Shown here: piece after piece, positions 23,748 to 36,243 of the stretch
Numbering within the stretch: position 1 is the stretch's first letter
Layout: each line of letters begins with the position of its first letter
NCBI GenBank assembly: GCA_036346275.1
Contig: CM070718.1
Span: 53,882,188-53,946,187 of the forward strand
Source: Otatea glauca
Lineage: Eukaryota; Streptophyta; Magnoliopsida; Poales; Poaceae
Direction: 5' to 3'
DNA: 64,000 nt
The notes under the pieces: model-generated
The model's input: the letters and a program-made list of their open reading frames with translations, nothing else
Database searches by the model: none
Told to the model about the DNA's origin: nothing
Translations under genes and position numbers: made by a program

Positions 23748-26700
23748 TGTAAGGACCCGAATCCACTGATTCGAACCCACTATGTTTACCGCACTAGTCC
23801 CAGGATCAACGCTAGTGCACACAGCTCAATATCGGTACATATCACATCATACTCAACGATAATAGAAATAATAGTTCATTTATTGATATAGCTAAATGTA
23901 TGATCTTATGACCAACTTACATTATTAAGCCACGCAGGGCAAGACTGGAAATATAAGCTAGTAATCAAGCAGCGGAAAGTAGAAAACGTAGATAGCTCAT
24001 CAGTTCACCACAGGCAACCGACAAGGCTCGGACCCTAATGACTTGTGTCTTCCTGAACTTCTTCTTCCAACACAGGTGTAGATTCTTCAACTGTTGATTA
24101 TTGTTGTTGGCAAGGGTGAGCACTTAAAGCACTCAACAAGTTGTGCACAGAATGCAATTCTATGTATCTATATGCAAGGCTTATTCCAATGGATAGGCTA
24201 TCATGGCTATTTTGCAATAAGCAGCATTTGTGAACAAATATAGTAAATAGATTGTAAGGACTGTAAAACAAATAACAATAGTAAATAAATTCAGTATTTC
24301 TCAAGTAAACCAAGTTTCCAATCCTAAGTCAATTTCCATCTTCCATATGGCATTCTGCCATCCCAACCAAGTTGTCCAATTAATTAAGCTAACCCTTAAC
24401 TGTAATTCCCGAGCATTGCTCAATATCGCGAGCACGGCTATCTGAATAGTTTCACACTCTGCAGAGGTTATGCACTTTACCCACGTGGTACAACCAAACA
24501 CCACAAAGGCGAGTGATTATAACGAAGCCTTTACAATGTGCTGGCTTAACCCGATACTACCCGCTAGGGTTTCAACACTGGTGGGACTGGTTACCACATC
24601 CAGGGCCCCCCTCTTGCGCCATGTGAATTACTCCATAACTCAGGAACTCACACCGACCACGATAGTATCAAAATTAAGACATTGCAAATTACTCACTAGG
24701 CGGCCCATACGGACATGTGGTTGCATGATTGACTCGAGTCAAAGGCTTGCAAGGTTAAGTCCTTAGTGTGATCAAGGCAAGACATCCTCATACCCTCTCG
24801 CCCATCGGGCCCACCTTAGCATCCTCGCCCTTGTCACTTGCCCCAATCTAAATGATTATCACCCGATTGATTACCAAGCACCACGTGCCATCAACAATTC
24901 AACATCGCTTGACATGACTCGCCACAACAACTCAATCTCATCGTGTGATCCCACATGACACACAAGTTCATAACATTGTTCCATATTCCATTAATCAAGA
25001 TTAATTATCAATGATCCCAACACATGTGATGACGTGGCATGACTAAGCAACTAATACGGACTAACCATCCCCTGTTGATTATAATTACTAACCAACTATA
25101 TTGAACCAATCTAGGGTGACAATAGATCATGGCATACAATGACAAGGTATGGTATAAATCAATTTGGTATATTAGCTAAGCCTAATTTAATTTGAAACAA
25201 TTGTATACTTGAAATATATGCAATAGGGTAAAACAAATATAGCAATTTTATAAACATGGGTTCAACATGATCAAAGCACAACTTGCCTTGGAATAGGTCC
25301 TGATCTGGTTCTGGAACTTGCTCTTGAGTTGCTTGATCTTCCTCCGATGCGTCGCACAATTCAACGTCTACGCGTACCGAAGGATAAAAGCAAATATTTT
25401 ACCAAAACAGAGAGCAATTGAACTCAAAAAATCAAATAAAATTCACCATTAAATAGATCTCAATTTTACAAATTTTTAGAAATTTGAAACACTCAAATCC
25501 GAGTTACGATGCAAAAGATATAGCCTTTTGAAGTTTGAAATAAATACTGAAAATACAGAAATTAGAAATTCGGAATTAACAGAATTGTTTTTAAACTGAA
25601 AAACCGATTTATGACATCAGCGTGACCTCATGATGACGTCATCATCACAGAATTTCCAATCGGATTATTTTTCCAATTGAAAAATGCAATTATGACGCAA
25701 GCATGACGTCAGCGAGACCTTGGGCCAATCACAAGCCGACGCGTGTCTCGGGCGTATGGACGGAGTCCACGGCGCAGCGCTAGCTCACGGTGGACTCGGC
25801 TCACAGCGCTTCGGGCTCCGCGCCGGACACGCGGTAGCACACGATTGATCGCGGTGACGGTGCGATCTGATGCGCCCAGATACGATCGAACGGCTACGAA
25901 ACTAGGGCAACGTGGCGCTGCTTCCACCATTCATCGCTCATCCAACGGCTCACCTTACCCGTGCAGATTACTGTCGAAGCGGTGATGTGGCTTGATCTTG
26001 AACGGACGATGCAGATCCAACGGCCCCGGAGCTCCTCGACGCTAATGGCGGCACGGCGACAAGATCCTCACCGGACTTGGGAACGAAGGCCACAGAGACG
26101 GCGGAAGGAAGGGTCTCCGGCGACGATTTCACCCTCCACGGACGCGAATTGTCACGGCGATGACTCTGGCAGCCTTGGCAACGACGGAAACCCGACGGTC
26201 GGCGCGCCCTAGCGAAAAACAACAACGGAGGCGTCGGCTTACTCCGACGAGCTCTCGGGCGCTCTCTACGGCTGCTCTCGCGAAAAGGCTCCGACCAAAA
26301 GCTGCGGCGCTCACTTGCGAACCTCGGGCGACTACCCCTCCCTTTTATAGCCTCGGCAAACACGCTCAAAAGGGAACCCTAGATCCTATCGGCGGCGGAG
26401 GCGTATCGACGGCGGACTCCGAGTCCTTCGCGAACACGACAACTCTCAGCCACCCGATCTGCTACCAACAACTAGGATCACTCCCGGGATGATACGATCC
26501 GAACCGATCTTTCCAAAACTAACGGCGCGATCTATTCCTTCCTGAATTGGTACGATGTGAACGGCACCGCCCGATCTTGATCTGACGGCCGAGACGCGAA
26601 TACTCACGTGGCGATCTCTGGGCCACGGGATTGAAATCCAACGGCCATGGTCTAGGGTTTTTGACGATGACCTCGCGGGCTGACTGGGCCGTCAGAATCG

Positions 26701-27059
26701 GGCCTAACGCGCACAGTGTTGGGCTTTGGCCCAACACTGTTCCCAAAGAATTTCCAAAACTTTGTCATTTAAAACAAATTCCAGAAATTCATTTAATCGA
26801 TTTAAGGCAGATAAATAATCAGGAAAAATCCAGAAAAATTCTCAAAAATACTTTGAGACATTCTGAACTCAAGTAAAATATTTTTGGGAAAACTTTATTT
26901 TAACTTTGCATAAATTTAAATAGATTTGAACAAAAGGGTCAATATTCATAATTTAAAATTAATTCAAATAATTCCAAAAAATCCAAATAAATTCCAGAAA
27001 ATCATAAATGCACATTTAAGCAATAAAATAGTATTTGAGCAAAATTTTGGGATGTTACA
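23748..27059 (-). mobile_element. Tekay-type 5' LTR of element M (3312 bp)
   Basis: On the minus strand it starts TGTAACATCCC and ends CGGGTCCTTACA. CTATAAAAGG, a TATA box, is at 26350-26341, inside a GC-rich promoter-like half (about 25700-26700). It abuts B0 at 27060, so M is inserted in copia family B. The target duplication cannot be tested because the other end of M is lost. Confidence 0.9.
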
Positions 27060-27156
27060 GTATGTTTCAATACCTACCGTGTTGATGGGGAATGGGTCAC
27101 AGGGGCTACCTCCGTGTTGATGGGGAATGGGTCGCATGCATTTGTACATGGTGTCG
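27060..27156 (+). mobile_element. Copia family B fragment, protease region (B0, left part)
   Basis: Matches 37147-37316 of B2 (TTTCAATACCTACCG, GGGAATGGGTCGCA) with an internal deletion and a local tandem duplication. It lies between element M and solo LTR S2 and continues at 29951. Confidence 0.8.
27077..27133 (+). repeat. 22-bp direct repeat, period 35
   Basis: CCGTGTTGATGGGGAATGGGTC-type units at 27077-27098 and 27112-27133. The B2 counterpart has the motif only once, so the duplication is local to B0. Confidence 0.85.
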
Positions 27157-29945
27157 TGTCGGGACCCGGATTTGCAAATCCGAAACCCTCTGTGTATACT
27201 GCACTAGTCCAGGATCACGCTAGTGCACACAATGGAAACATAGATGAAATATCATTCCATACAACGAAATAACTAAGAAGAAGCAAATTATTATTAAATA
27301 AAGCAAACGACCTTATGGTCAATGTTTACACCATTATGCCTTAAGGGCTTAATAAACAAATACTATTGCAGCGGAAAAGATAATTTGAGCCATTCGACAT
27401 GCCACAGGCAATCGTCTGGGGAACGCCTTCCTAATCCACGTAGTCGTCATAGAACTCCTCCTCATGATATTCATTATCTCCTTGACAAGAATCGATCAAC
27501 AAGGGCATAAAGCCGTGAGTACAAAAGTACTCAGCAAGCCGTAGGGAATTGATGCAATATATTTATGCACGGCTTGACAAGGATGGCTATATAGTTCATT
27601 TGCAGAAAGCAATAACTTGAATTGAAATACAATAAATAGATTGAAAGCATATTTATGAAAATATAAATAAATAACTGATAGATCAATGATAGACAACAAA
27701 ACAACAGTGAACTCCCCGTTCACATCCCAACAATTCCACATTCCACAATTCATGAAAACTCTATACCCCATGTGAAATTCCCGGGCTTGTCCATGACCGC
27801 GGACGCGGCTATTCGAATAGTTTTATACTCTGCAGAGGTTGTACAACTTTACCCACAAGACATGAACATCTCTTTGTGCAAACGTTACTAACACACTTCC
27901 TTTGGTGTGTCGCAGAGATATCATGACAAAGCCTTTACAATGCACTGTCTAAACTCGGTACTGCCCGCTAAGGTTTCGCCCCTTAGGGTCCCCCCTTGCG
28001 CCTTGCGAATCTACCCGTCCATCCCAGAACCCACACCACCAATTGGCAGTACTCAAGGCTAGACATTGCAAACTAATCAGCTAGGTCTGTCCCATACTAG
28101 ACTTGTGGTAGTACAGTTAGGCCCAGTTCAATGGCGCACAAGATTAAGTCCTTAAGTTGTCTCAGGCAAGACATCCACATCCCAATGTGCTAGAAAGCAC
28201 CCCCTTTACTTCACGATCACTTGCCCGAGGGAAAACAATTCGTTCAACCAAGACCAATGGCAAACCCCGCCATGGTACAACAAGTTTTACAACAGTGGCT
28301 ACCGGCCATGATTCAATATCTCATTAAGTCAAGATTAACATTATTCAACATGTGATATGAATCCCAACGTATATCTAAACATGTCTAAGCATAACTACGA
28401 TAACCCAATGTTGGTGTAATAATTATGTCCAACTAGCAATGTCCCAACCTAGGTCTTACAATGGATACATGGCATACAATTAATCAAAGTGGCATAATGT
28501 CAACTAGGTATACATCTACTCCCATTAAATAAGCAATGATACACAAAGTAGCATGCAATTGTATAAAAGTAAATTACTTTTGCAAACATAGGATCAATAT
28601 GATCAAAGTTTACGACTTGCCTTGCTGATCTAGTGCTGAATCTTGGTCTTCAAAGTCTTCGTTCGCTCCCTCGGAATTAGCGTCTACTGGAAAAGAAGCA
28701 ATGAAACCAAATAAATACAAAACAGAGACTCAAACAAGCTCAAAACTGAAAATAAATGGCTATGAAAGATAGATCTTGATTTTAGAAAAATTTAGAAACT
28801 TGAATCGCCTCAATCAGAGTTCGTATGAGTGAGAACGGGCCTCCGAAAGATTAAATTCAGAGAATACAGAAAATCAGAATTTTTTGGATTTATTTTTATA
28901 CGAAAAAAGGATTTATTGCGCAATCGTTGACGTCATCGGGTTCACGGTGGATTGGGTTCATGGCATCGCCCGGTTCACCGTGCACCCGGCGCACGGCCGA
29001 CAACAGCGCTGACGCAGGCGGGTGACGCATGCGCTGACGCGGCAAGCCACGCGTCGCTCATCTGGCGGAAGGGCCAGATTGAACGGCTGGAAATAGCGCG
29101 AGGGCGGCGAAGAACGTGTTGCGATCCGGCGCGTCGACTGGCGATCGGATGGCCACGATCCCTCGGCGGAGGGCGACGGCGAGGCGGCGGCGCGAGGCTC
29201 ACCGGCTGCGGGGAAGACGACACGGCAAGCGGCGGAGGAGGGCCAGTTCGAGCGAAAGACAAAGCGGACCGGGCAGAGGGCGACGCGGCGAACTCGGGCG
29301 AGCAAACGGCAACGGCAGAGGAGGACCGACGGCGTAGAAAAAGGCGACGGGAGGTCTCGGGCACGGCGGCGAACTTCGGCGAGCTCGCGCGGAGCAACGG
29401 CGGCGTCTCGGGCGGTGAGAGGTGGGGCAAAAGGGGCGGCGCGTGAAGGGGAATCTCGGGAGGCGCGCGACGGCTTAAATAGCGGCCTCGACGGCCGTGT
29501 CCGACACGGACTCCAAGAAGTGCGACGCGAGGATTCCGAGCGGCGGCGGCGGCTAGGGATCACGGCGCGGCGATGTGGCCGCATCGCAGCCGCCCACGCT
29601 GCCGCACATCGGACGGCCGTGGCACGCGTGGGCTGGCTGGGCCGCGAGGTGGAGCTTGGCTGGGGTGCGGCTGAGCGGAGCGGGCCAGGCGAGGCGACTG
29701 GGCCAAGGCAATACGGGAGAAGAATGGGCCGGCTGGGCTGGGTGGAAAAACGGCCCAAGAGGGATTTTGAAAAACAAAAACATTTTCCGATTTAAGAAAT
29801 TGCCAGAATTTCCAATAAAATCAAATAAATTCAAATAAATATCAAATTAATTCAGAAAAATCCCCAAAAATACAGAAAAATTCCTTGGGGCACAAGAAAT
29901 TCTTTAGTTTGATGAATAGTTTAATCAAATTTTGGGGATGTTACA
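27157..29945 (-). mobile_element. Tekay-type solo LTR S2 (2789 bp)
   Basis: Minus-strand LTR, TGTAACATCCC to GGGTCCCGACA, flanked by the perfect duplication TGTCG (27152-27156, 29946-29950). A TATA-like CTATTTAAG is at 29482-29474, in a very GC-rich half (28950-29760) that produces long chance frames. The ATTCGAATAGCC block is near 27800-27855. Confidence 0.92.
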
Positions 29946-29981
29946 TGTCGGCAAAGTTTGGGATGTTACATGTCGGCAAAG
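29932..29981 (+). repeat. 25-bp microduplication of LTR end plus flank
   Basis: The last 14-15 bp of the S2 LTR region plus TGTCGGCAAAG occur twice in tandem (29932-29956 and 29957-29981, one G different). The duplication postdates or accompanied the insertion of S2. Confidence 0.85.
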
Positions 29982-30295
29982 TTGACTTGAAGTTTACTTC
30001 AGGCAAAGTCGTGCGACTGAGGAACGTGCATCACGTGCTCGTGATAAATAAAAACCTTGTCAGCGAGTCTGTATTGTGTAGAGATGGTTTTAAGTTAGTT
30101 TTTGAATCCAATGAATGTGTTGTTTCTAAAATTAGAACTTTTATTGGAAAAGGCTATGAGAGCGGATGCTTGTTCTGCTTGTCTTTGATAGACATGAATA
30201 AAATTGTGAATCATGTTTGGAATCATGAGACTGATGTTTGGCATTCACGACTTTGTCATATTAATCTTGGTTGCATGATGCGGTTAGCTAGTCAA
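29971..30295 (+). pseudogene. Copia family B GAG-pre-integrase fragment (B0, right part)
   Basis: Plus-strand fragment collinear with 37318-37630 of B2, containing FTSGKVVRLRNVHHV, NKNLVSESVLCRDGF and WHSRLCHINLGCMM (zinc-binding His/Cys segment upstream of integrase). It ends at 30295, where the same family continues in the opposite orientation as B1. It is truncated at both ends and non-functional. Confidence 0.85.
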
Positions 30296-30651
30296 TATAG
30301 CCTCACCCCACCATTCCTTCGAAAGACCCGCTGATTCTAACATGGCGTTAACCATCTCAGTTAGAGTGCGGTTCTTTCTTTCGGTAACCCCGTTTGAAGG
30401 ATTATTCCATGTTCCTCGCAGAATAAATTAAACTCACTAGAAAAGTATTCTATACCACGATCTGACCTAACCCGTTTGATTTTTCTCTCAAGTTGATTCT
30501 CAGCTTCAGCTTTATAGATCTTAAAATAGTGAAAAGCCTCATCTTTTGACTTTAATAAATACACATAGCAATATCTAGTAGAATCATCAATCAAAGTCAT
30601 GAAATACCTCTTACCACCCTTTGTCAACTCCCCGTTCATCTCGCATAAATC
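30296..30651 (-). pseudogene. Copia family B integrase fragment (B1)
   Basis: Minus-strand integrase core with LCEMNGELTKGGKRYFM, DDSTRYCYVYLLKSKDEAFHYF and KRVRSDRGIEYF (second catalytic Asp). A deletion near 30403 removes the segment after HGII that B2 and B3 keep. At this site B1 keeps a sense TAC codon where B2 and B3 carry TAA. It is cut left at 30296 and right by solo LTR S3. Confidence 0.85.
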
Positions 30652-30656
30652 GGTAT

Positions 30657-33628
30657 TGTAACATTCCAAAAATTTGGATTTTAGAATGTTTGAATTTCAA
30701 AATTCACCATTTATTTCTTTGAATTAATTTCAGCTTAATTTGAATTTTCTATTTATAAAAAGATTTAATTTGACTAATCTATTTATCAAACATAAATTCT
30801 CTCTCATTATGCTGCAAGGAATTTTTCTGTATTTTTGGAGATTTTTCTGAATTTATTTGATATTTATTTGAATTTATTTGCTTTTATTTGAATTTCTGGA
30901 ATTTTGGTTAATTCGAAAAATGAATTTTTATTCCGGTTTCCTTTTCGGGCTGAATCATTTTCCGCCCGCTTCCGCCCATCTCCTTCACCCAAGACGCTCC
31001 GCTTTTCCACCCCCACCACCCGCCCGCCATCGCTGTCCGTCTGCGCGCCACGCGTGCGGCGGAGATGTCGCCACGTCGCCCGCCGCCGCCACCGAAAAAC
31101 CCTAACCCTAACCCTAACCGCGTCGCCGCCACGTCCGTGCGGTTTTCGGCGTCCGTGCCGCGCCCGCCTCCCGAGGCTATTTAAAGCCCCGAGGGCCCCA
31201 TCCTGTTCCCGCTCGCTCGGCGCTTTTGCCAAAGCCCTCGCCGCCCGAAGTCGCCGCCATCTTAGCGCCGAAGCTCGCGAAGTCCTCCGCCGCCGAAGCC
31301 TTCCGCCGCGTCGATCTCCGCCTCCGGTGAGCCTCCGCCGTTGGTTTTGGTCCCGCCGAATTCCCCGCGTCGTCCTCTTTCTTTTGCCCCTAACCTGCGC
31401 CGCCTCGCCAGCGTTTTCCCCCTCGCCGCGTCGTCTTCTCCGCCTCCGGCGTGCCGCCGCCGCCGTGCTTGCCGACGCTCGCACCGCGTCTCGGCCGCCG
31501 ATCCACCTCGATCGTGGATGCGCACCGTGTGGACGGCCCGATTGAGCCGCGCCGCCTCGCCTCGGCCCAGCGTCGGCGCCGCCTCGTTCCGTGCGCGCGC
31601 GCCACCCGCCCGTGGTCCAAACCGTGGGCCCTAGCCCAGCGTGGCGGCGCGTCGGTATGCGTCGGCCGCCCCGTCAGCCCTAGCCGTCGCGTGGCATGCC
31701 ACCTCAGGTGGTCTGCCGCGTCACCTTGGGCCGCCTCGGTGCACCCGGTTCATCGTGGACCGAGTCGCTGACGCGTGGGTCCCACCTGTCAGCCGGCAAA
31801 TTCTTTTGGATTTATTCTTTTCCAGAAAACCCGAAATTACAGCCAGTCGCGTCTCGCCACGTGTCAGCCCCTCTGTTTTCTGATTTTTCTGATCTAGGAA
31901 TCTTCCAGTAGCCCGTTCTCCTTCGTTCGAGCTCCGATTCCAGTGATTAAAATTTCTAAATTCATATAAATTCAAGATCTATCTTCCAGTACCATTCTTT
32001 GCAATTTTTGAATTTTATTTGAATTTATTTTATTTATTTGCTCTCGTTTCGCGTGTAGACGACGCAGTCGAATCACTCGAATCAAGAATCGAGGTAGAAC
32101 CAGCAAGAGGCAGCGAAGGCAAGTCTTCCTTGAACATGTTGATCCCAAAGTTTATGAAAAAGTTATGTTGTTTTTAAATTATGCATGCTTACTTTATGCA
32201 ATGTACTTTAAATATAGTTTTAGAGTATAGTTAAATTCCAGTTTGTTATACCCTCATTGGTATTGATCATGTCGAACCTTTGACACCCTAGATGATATAT
32301 ACTAGCTATTTTATTTGGTGATAACCAGTAGATTAGCATGGAACGGTAGAATTGCTTAGTCTAGCTTAAGCGTTTCGGTATTGTGCCATTATGGGAATCA
32401 TTTCAAATATTGTTCAAACTTATTTGTGAAAGTGTGGCAATTGGTGTTGCTGCTGTGATTTAAATGAAATAAAGTGGAAATGGTTTAGACCAGGGCGGAT
32501 GGATGTTGGGCGGGTGCAGAAAGCACGAGACCTTGGTATGTGAATGTTCCGTCCTAGTCAATTAAGGACCGAAGCGTGTGTTACCATGGACCGAGCACTA
32601 CCGTACAACCACAAGTCTATATGGGTACGACAAGCTAAATAATTTGTGCGTCTCATCATTAGCTTCGCGGTTGGAGAGTGCGGATGTTGGCAGCGCAAGA
32701 GGGGCTTCAGATCTTTGGCGGCTAGAACCCTAACAAATGTGAAACCTTAGCGAGCGAGGTTAATAGTGGGGTTGTGCATTGTAAAGGCCTTGTCATGATC
32801 TCTCTGCCGACACACCAAAGGAAGTGTGTTAAGTGCATGGCAACAAGAGTCGATCATGTCTTTTGGGTAAAGTGTACACACTCTGAGAGTTAAAACTACT
32901 TAAGTAGCCGTGCCCACGGTCAAGGGCAAAGTGGTACGCTTGCACATTGTAGATTTTATGGTTTTGTTTCAAAGGAAAATGATGGTTTGGGAATCCGAGA
33001 GCGAGATGGAACTCTTGGGTTATGGTTTGGCGAGATGGAGCCACGGTAGATGGAACCTGCTTTAATTGTTATATCAAATTCAATTACTATACTATTACTT
33101 TTTGTTCAAATGATGCTTTATGAAATTACTATTGGTATTTACAGTTAAACTTTGCTTTATGCTAAAAGAGTCATATTATGCCTTCCATTGTCTAGCCTTG
33201 CATATAGTTATCATGCATTATGTTTCCAAGACTTGCGGAGTACATTTTGTGCTCACCCTTGCAACATCCCCAACTTTCCACATAAGAGTGTGCGTGTTTG
33301 AAGTCGACTACGATTTCTACGCTTGTGGTTATGATGAAGGCGATCCGAATGCTAGGACGTGAACCCCAAATTTGCTGTTGGGCAAATGGATGGGCTTACT
33401 TACTTTGCTTTTGTTATATCGTTTCCGCTGTTTCTTATTGAACTCAAGCTATGATGCTTCTTATTTGTAATAATTGGCCATAAGGCTAATACTCTTTCGC
33501 TTAATTAATATTATTTGATTCGTGATATGGATGTGTTGTCATCACTGTTTCCACTGTGTGTGCTAGCTTTTCCTGGACTAGCACGGGTTATACACAGAGG
33601 GTTCGGATTTGGAGATCCGGTCCCGACA
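30657..33628 (+). mobile_element. Tekay-type solo LTR S3 (2972 bp)
   Basis: TGTAACATTCC to GGTCCCGACA, flanked by the perfect duplication GGTAT (30652-30656, 33629-33633). A TATA-like CTATTTAAAG is at 31177-31186, and a short CCCTAA run at about 31100-31118. Shared blocks are near 32860-32912 and 33558-33600. It is inserted in the B1 integrase region. Confidence 0.93.
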
Positions 33629-34118
33629 GGTATGAACTAGTTCTAACGGTGCCAAGTTTCTCGCCTCAGCTGCCTTGTGAGGCTTGCGAGGTTGCTTAGA
33701 TTGCACACGCACTTGACACTTAGAACCATTGACTTGGGTAAATTTTGGGTTTAAATTCATACTGGCTAACGGCATCATGCAACCAAGATTAATATGACAA
33801 AGTCGTGAATGCCAAACATCAGTCTCATGATTATAAACATGATTCACAATTTTATTCATGTCTATCAAAGACAAGAGGAACATGCCTCCGCTCTCATAGC
33901 CTTTTCCAATAAAATTTCCAATTTTAGAAACAATACATTTATTGGATTCAAAAACTAACTTAAAACCATCTCTACACAATACAGACCCGCTGACAAGGTT
34001 TTTATTTATCACGGGCACGTGATGCACGTTCCTCAGTCGCACGACTTTGCCTGAAGTAAACATCAAGTCAACTGTGCCGACACAACGTACAAATGCCTGC
34101 GACCCACGTGTACCACAT
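33629..34118 (-). pseudogene. Copia family B GAG-pre-integrase to protease remnant (B1)
   Basis: Minus-strand continuation of B1 on the far side of S3: LRNVHHVPVINKN, SVLCRDGFKLVFESN, WHSRLCHINLGCMM, CQVRVQSKQPRKPHK. It joins gag directly at ~34118. About 0.4 kb (end of gag, zinc knuckle, most of the protease) present in B2 is missing, so B1 could not have been autonomous. Confidence 0.85.
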
Positions 34119-34728
34119 TGTCACTAGAACTTCCTTTCCCACGTGTATCTTTTGCCCTCACTTTCTCCTAAACATCTAGAGACCCAATGAGACCAGCAAT
34201 GCTGAACTCTTGTCTCTTGTGTTATAGAGTAGTGGCAAAATCTCTCCAAGAAGGTGGCAGCATCGCAATAATGCATCCCGCCACAAACTTGTCGGGCAAT
34301 GCACATGTAAAATCCTCAAGTTCTTTCGCAAAGGCTTGAACCTCATAAGCCTGTTCTACTACAGAATAGTCATCAAACATCTTGTAGTCATGAAACTGCT
34401 CCATGACATAGAGTTCACTACCCGCGTCAGAGACTCCGAATTTTGCCTCATGTGCATCCCACATTTATTTACCACTTGGCAAAATCATATACACATCAAC
34501 AAGATTTTCTCCCAAAACGCTGATCACGGCGCCTCTAAACAAGTTATCCGCAGCCGCGAAGGCACTATCCTGCTCAGGAGAGAGCCCACCCTCCGGCTGT
34601 GGCTTCCCTTGCGCAACGTGATACACGTTCATGGCAATCAACCACAGAATCATCTTGGCGCGCTAACGCTTGTAATTTGCGCCGTCAAATACAGTTGGCT
34701 TAAGTGCGGTAGCGAAACCAGTAGTTGT
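34119..34728 (-). pseudogene. Copia family B gag (B1)
   Basis: Minus-strand gag with NFTTTGFATALKPTVFDG at the start, then MILWLIAMNVYHVAQGKP, LSPEQDSAFAAADNLFRG, SELYVMEQFHDYKM and DKFVAGCIIAMLPPSW. Stops lie at 34465 and 34222 and the C-terminus is deleted. A splice-acceptor-like CCTAG precedes the first codon, as in B2 (36281-36283). Confidence 0.85.
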
Positions 34729-34755
34729 AAAATTCCTAGGATAAGGTTTTTGGAT

Positions 34756-35726
34756 TGTTGGAAATATTAGGAATTTTCTCAATATTTTAATCCACAAAAT
34801 TATGTAAATCATGATTAAACAATGACACAATTCTAGTTCAAAGCCAAAGGTGCTAGATAACAAATTATCTGTCTCAAAAGCAAAGGCTAATGAACAAGAA
34901 ATTAGTGCGATAAAAACACGGTATAAGAAAATATACCGTTGAGTCGGTGCCACCATAGACACAGGAGGCACAGGCACAGGCGAAACAATGACTTGCTCAT
35001 TGTTGCAGTGGAGAGGTTGATGCAGTGCAGAAGAGCTCCTTCCGACGTCGGTGCTTCTGGTTGGGACAAAACTTGAGCAGTCGCGTGGTACGCTTCCCAA
35101 AATCCTTATCGGCCTTCTATCTCGAGCAAGATCTCAAGAAGGGCGAGGTTCCGGAGGCCTGCTCCCTCCGCTACTTGTGCGCACAAGAAAACGGAGGTGG
35201 GGAGACACGCAATACAGCGCTACAGATGGAACAATGGAGTCTGGTTTCGTTTCGTTCTTTGAAAACACTGCCGCTGCCCTCCTTATATAGGCTTGTGGCA
35301 TGCAACGGGCAGGAGATGAAGGTAACTGACGGCGATTAAGAGGAGGCCATCAAGACATCCGTTACAGGTAACTAACTCCATCAAGACGTCCGTTACTAGT
35401 AATAAACCGGCCATATTAATCACTGAAACGGCAAAAACAAACCGCTTCCCGCCCAGCACATCACGTACGGACTAGCCTGCGCCACGCACGTGCACGTCTC
35501 ATCACGGCTCGGCTCGGCTTGGCTCGGCGCGCGCGCGCGTGTGGCACCGCCTTTTCCTTTTTCCAACCTCACAACAGATGGACAACAGTCTAAACTATTT
35601 AAGTTGGTCAATCCTTCTCTCAATTACCAATGTGGGACTAAACCAATTTCATGACTCCTAGTTTTTAATGGGCCTTTTGGAATTTCTTTTAAATTAATTA
35701 TGGGCCAACCCCATAATTATCTAACA
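34756..35726 (-). mobile_element. Copia family B 5' LTR (B1, inner copy, 971 bp)
   Basis: On the minus strand TGTTAGATAATT to CCAACA, next to the B1 gag leader. The TATA box TATATAA is at 35289-35283. Near its 3' end it keeps the Pro-rich coding stretch VIVSPVPVPPVSMVAP and the GTATAT donor seen in the B2 LTR, but a local deletion removed the ATG found in B2. Confidence 0.9.
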
Positions 35727-35728
35727 AT

Positions 35729-36243
35729 TGTTGGAAATATTAGGAATTCTCTCAATATTTTAATCCACAAAATTATGTAAATCATGATTAAACAATGACA
35801 CAATTCTAGTTCAAAGCCAAAGGTACTAGATAACAAATTATCTATCTCAAACGCAAAGGCTAATGAACAAGAAATCAGTGCGATAAAAACACGGTATAAG
35901 AAAATATACCCTTGAGCCGCTGCCACCATAGGCACAGAGGCACATGCATAGGCGGAACAATGACTTGCTCATTGTTGCAGTGAAGAGGTTGATGCAGTGC
36001 AGAAGGGCTCCTTTCGATGCCGGTGCTTCTGGTTGGGACAAAACTTGAGCAGTCGCGTGGCACCGCCTTTTCCTTTTTCCAACCTCACAACAGATGGACA
36101 ACAGTCCAAACTATTTAAGTTGATCAAACCTTCTCTCAATTACCCATGTAGGACTAAACCAATTTCATGACTCCTAGTATTTTAATGGGCCTTTTGGAAT
36201 TTCTATTAAATTAATTATGGGCCAGCCTCATAATAATCTAACA
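35729..36243 (-). mobile_element. Copia family B LTR with internal deletion (515 bp)
   Basis: A second LTR in the same orientation, separated from the first by only AT (35727-35728). About 0.46 kb is missing between GTCGCGTGG and CACCGCC; both deletion edges carry GTGG, indicating a microhomology-mediated loss. Confidence 0.85.

Noticed and set aside
25709..26492. Arg-rich frames on both strands
   Set aside because: GC-rich part of the LTR of element M; no family resemblance.
28952..29758. Long overlapping frames on both strands (up to 266 codons)
   Set aside because: They lie in the GC-rich half of solo LTR S2. Open frames in several phases at once, Arg/Ala/Pro-rich and without domain motifs, are a composition effect.
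30864..31771. Several 70-210-codon frames on both strands
   Set aside because: Same situation in the GC-rich promoter half of solo LTR S3. They overlap in many phases and show no conserved motif.
35500..35545. GC-alternating tract as a Z-DNA or regulatory site
   Set aside because: Simple low-complexity CGCG/GGCTC run within a family B LTR; nothing further supports a function.
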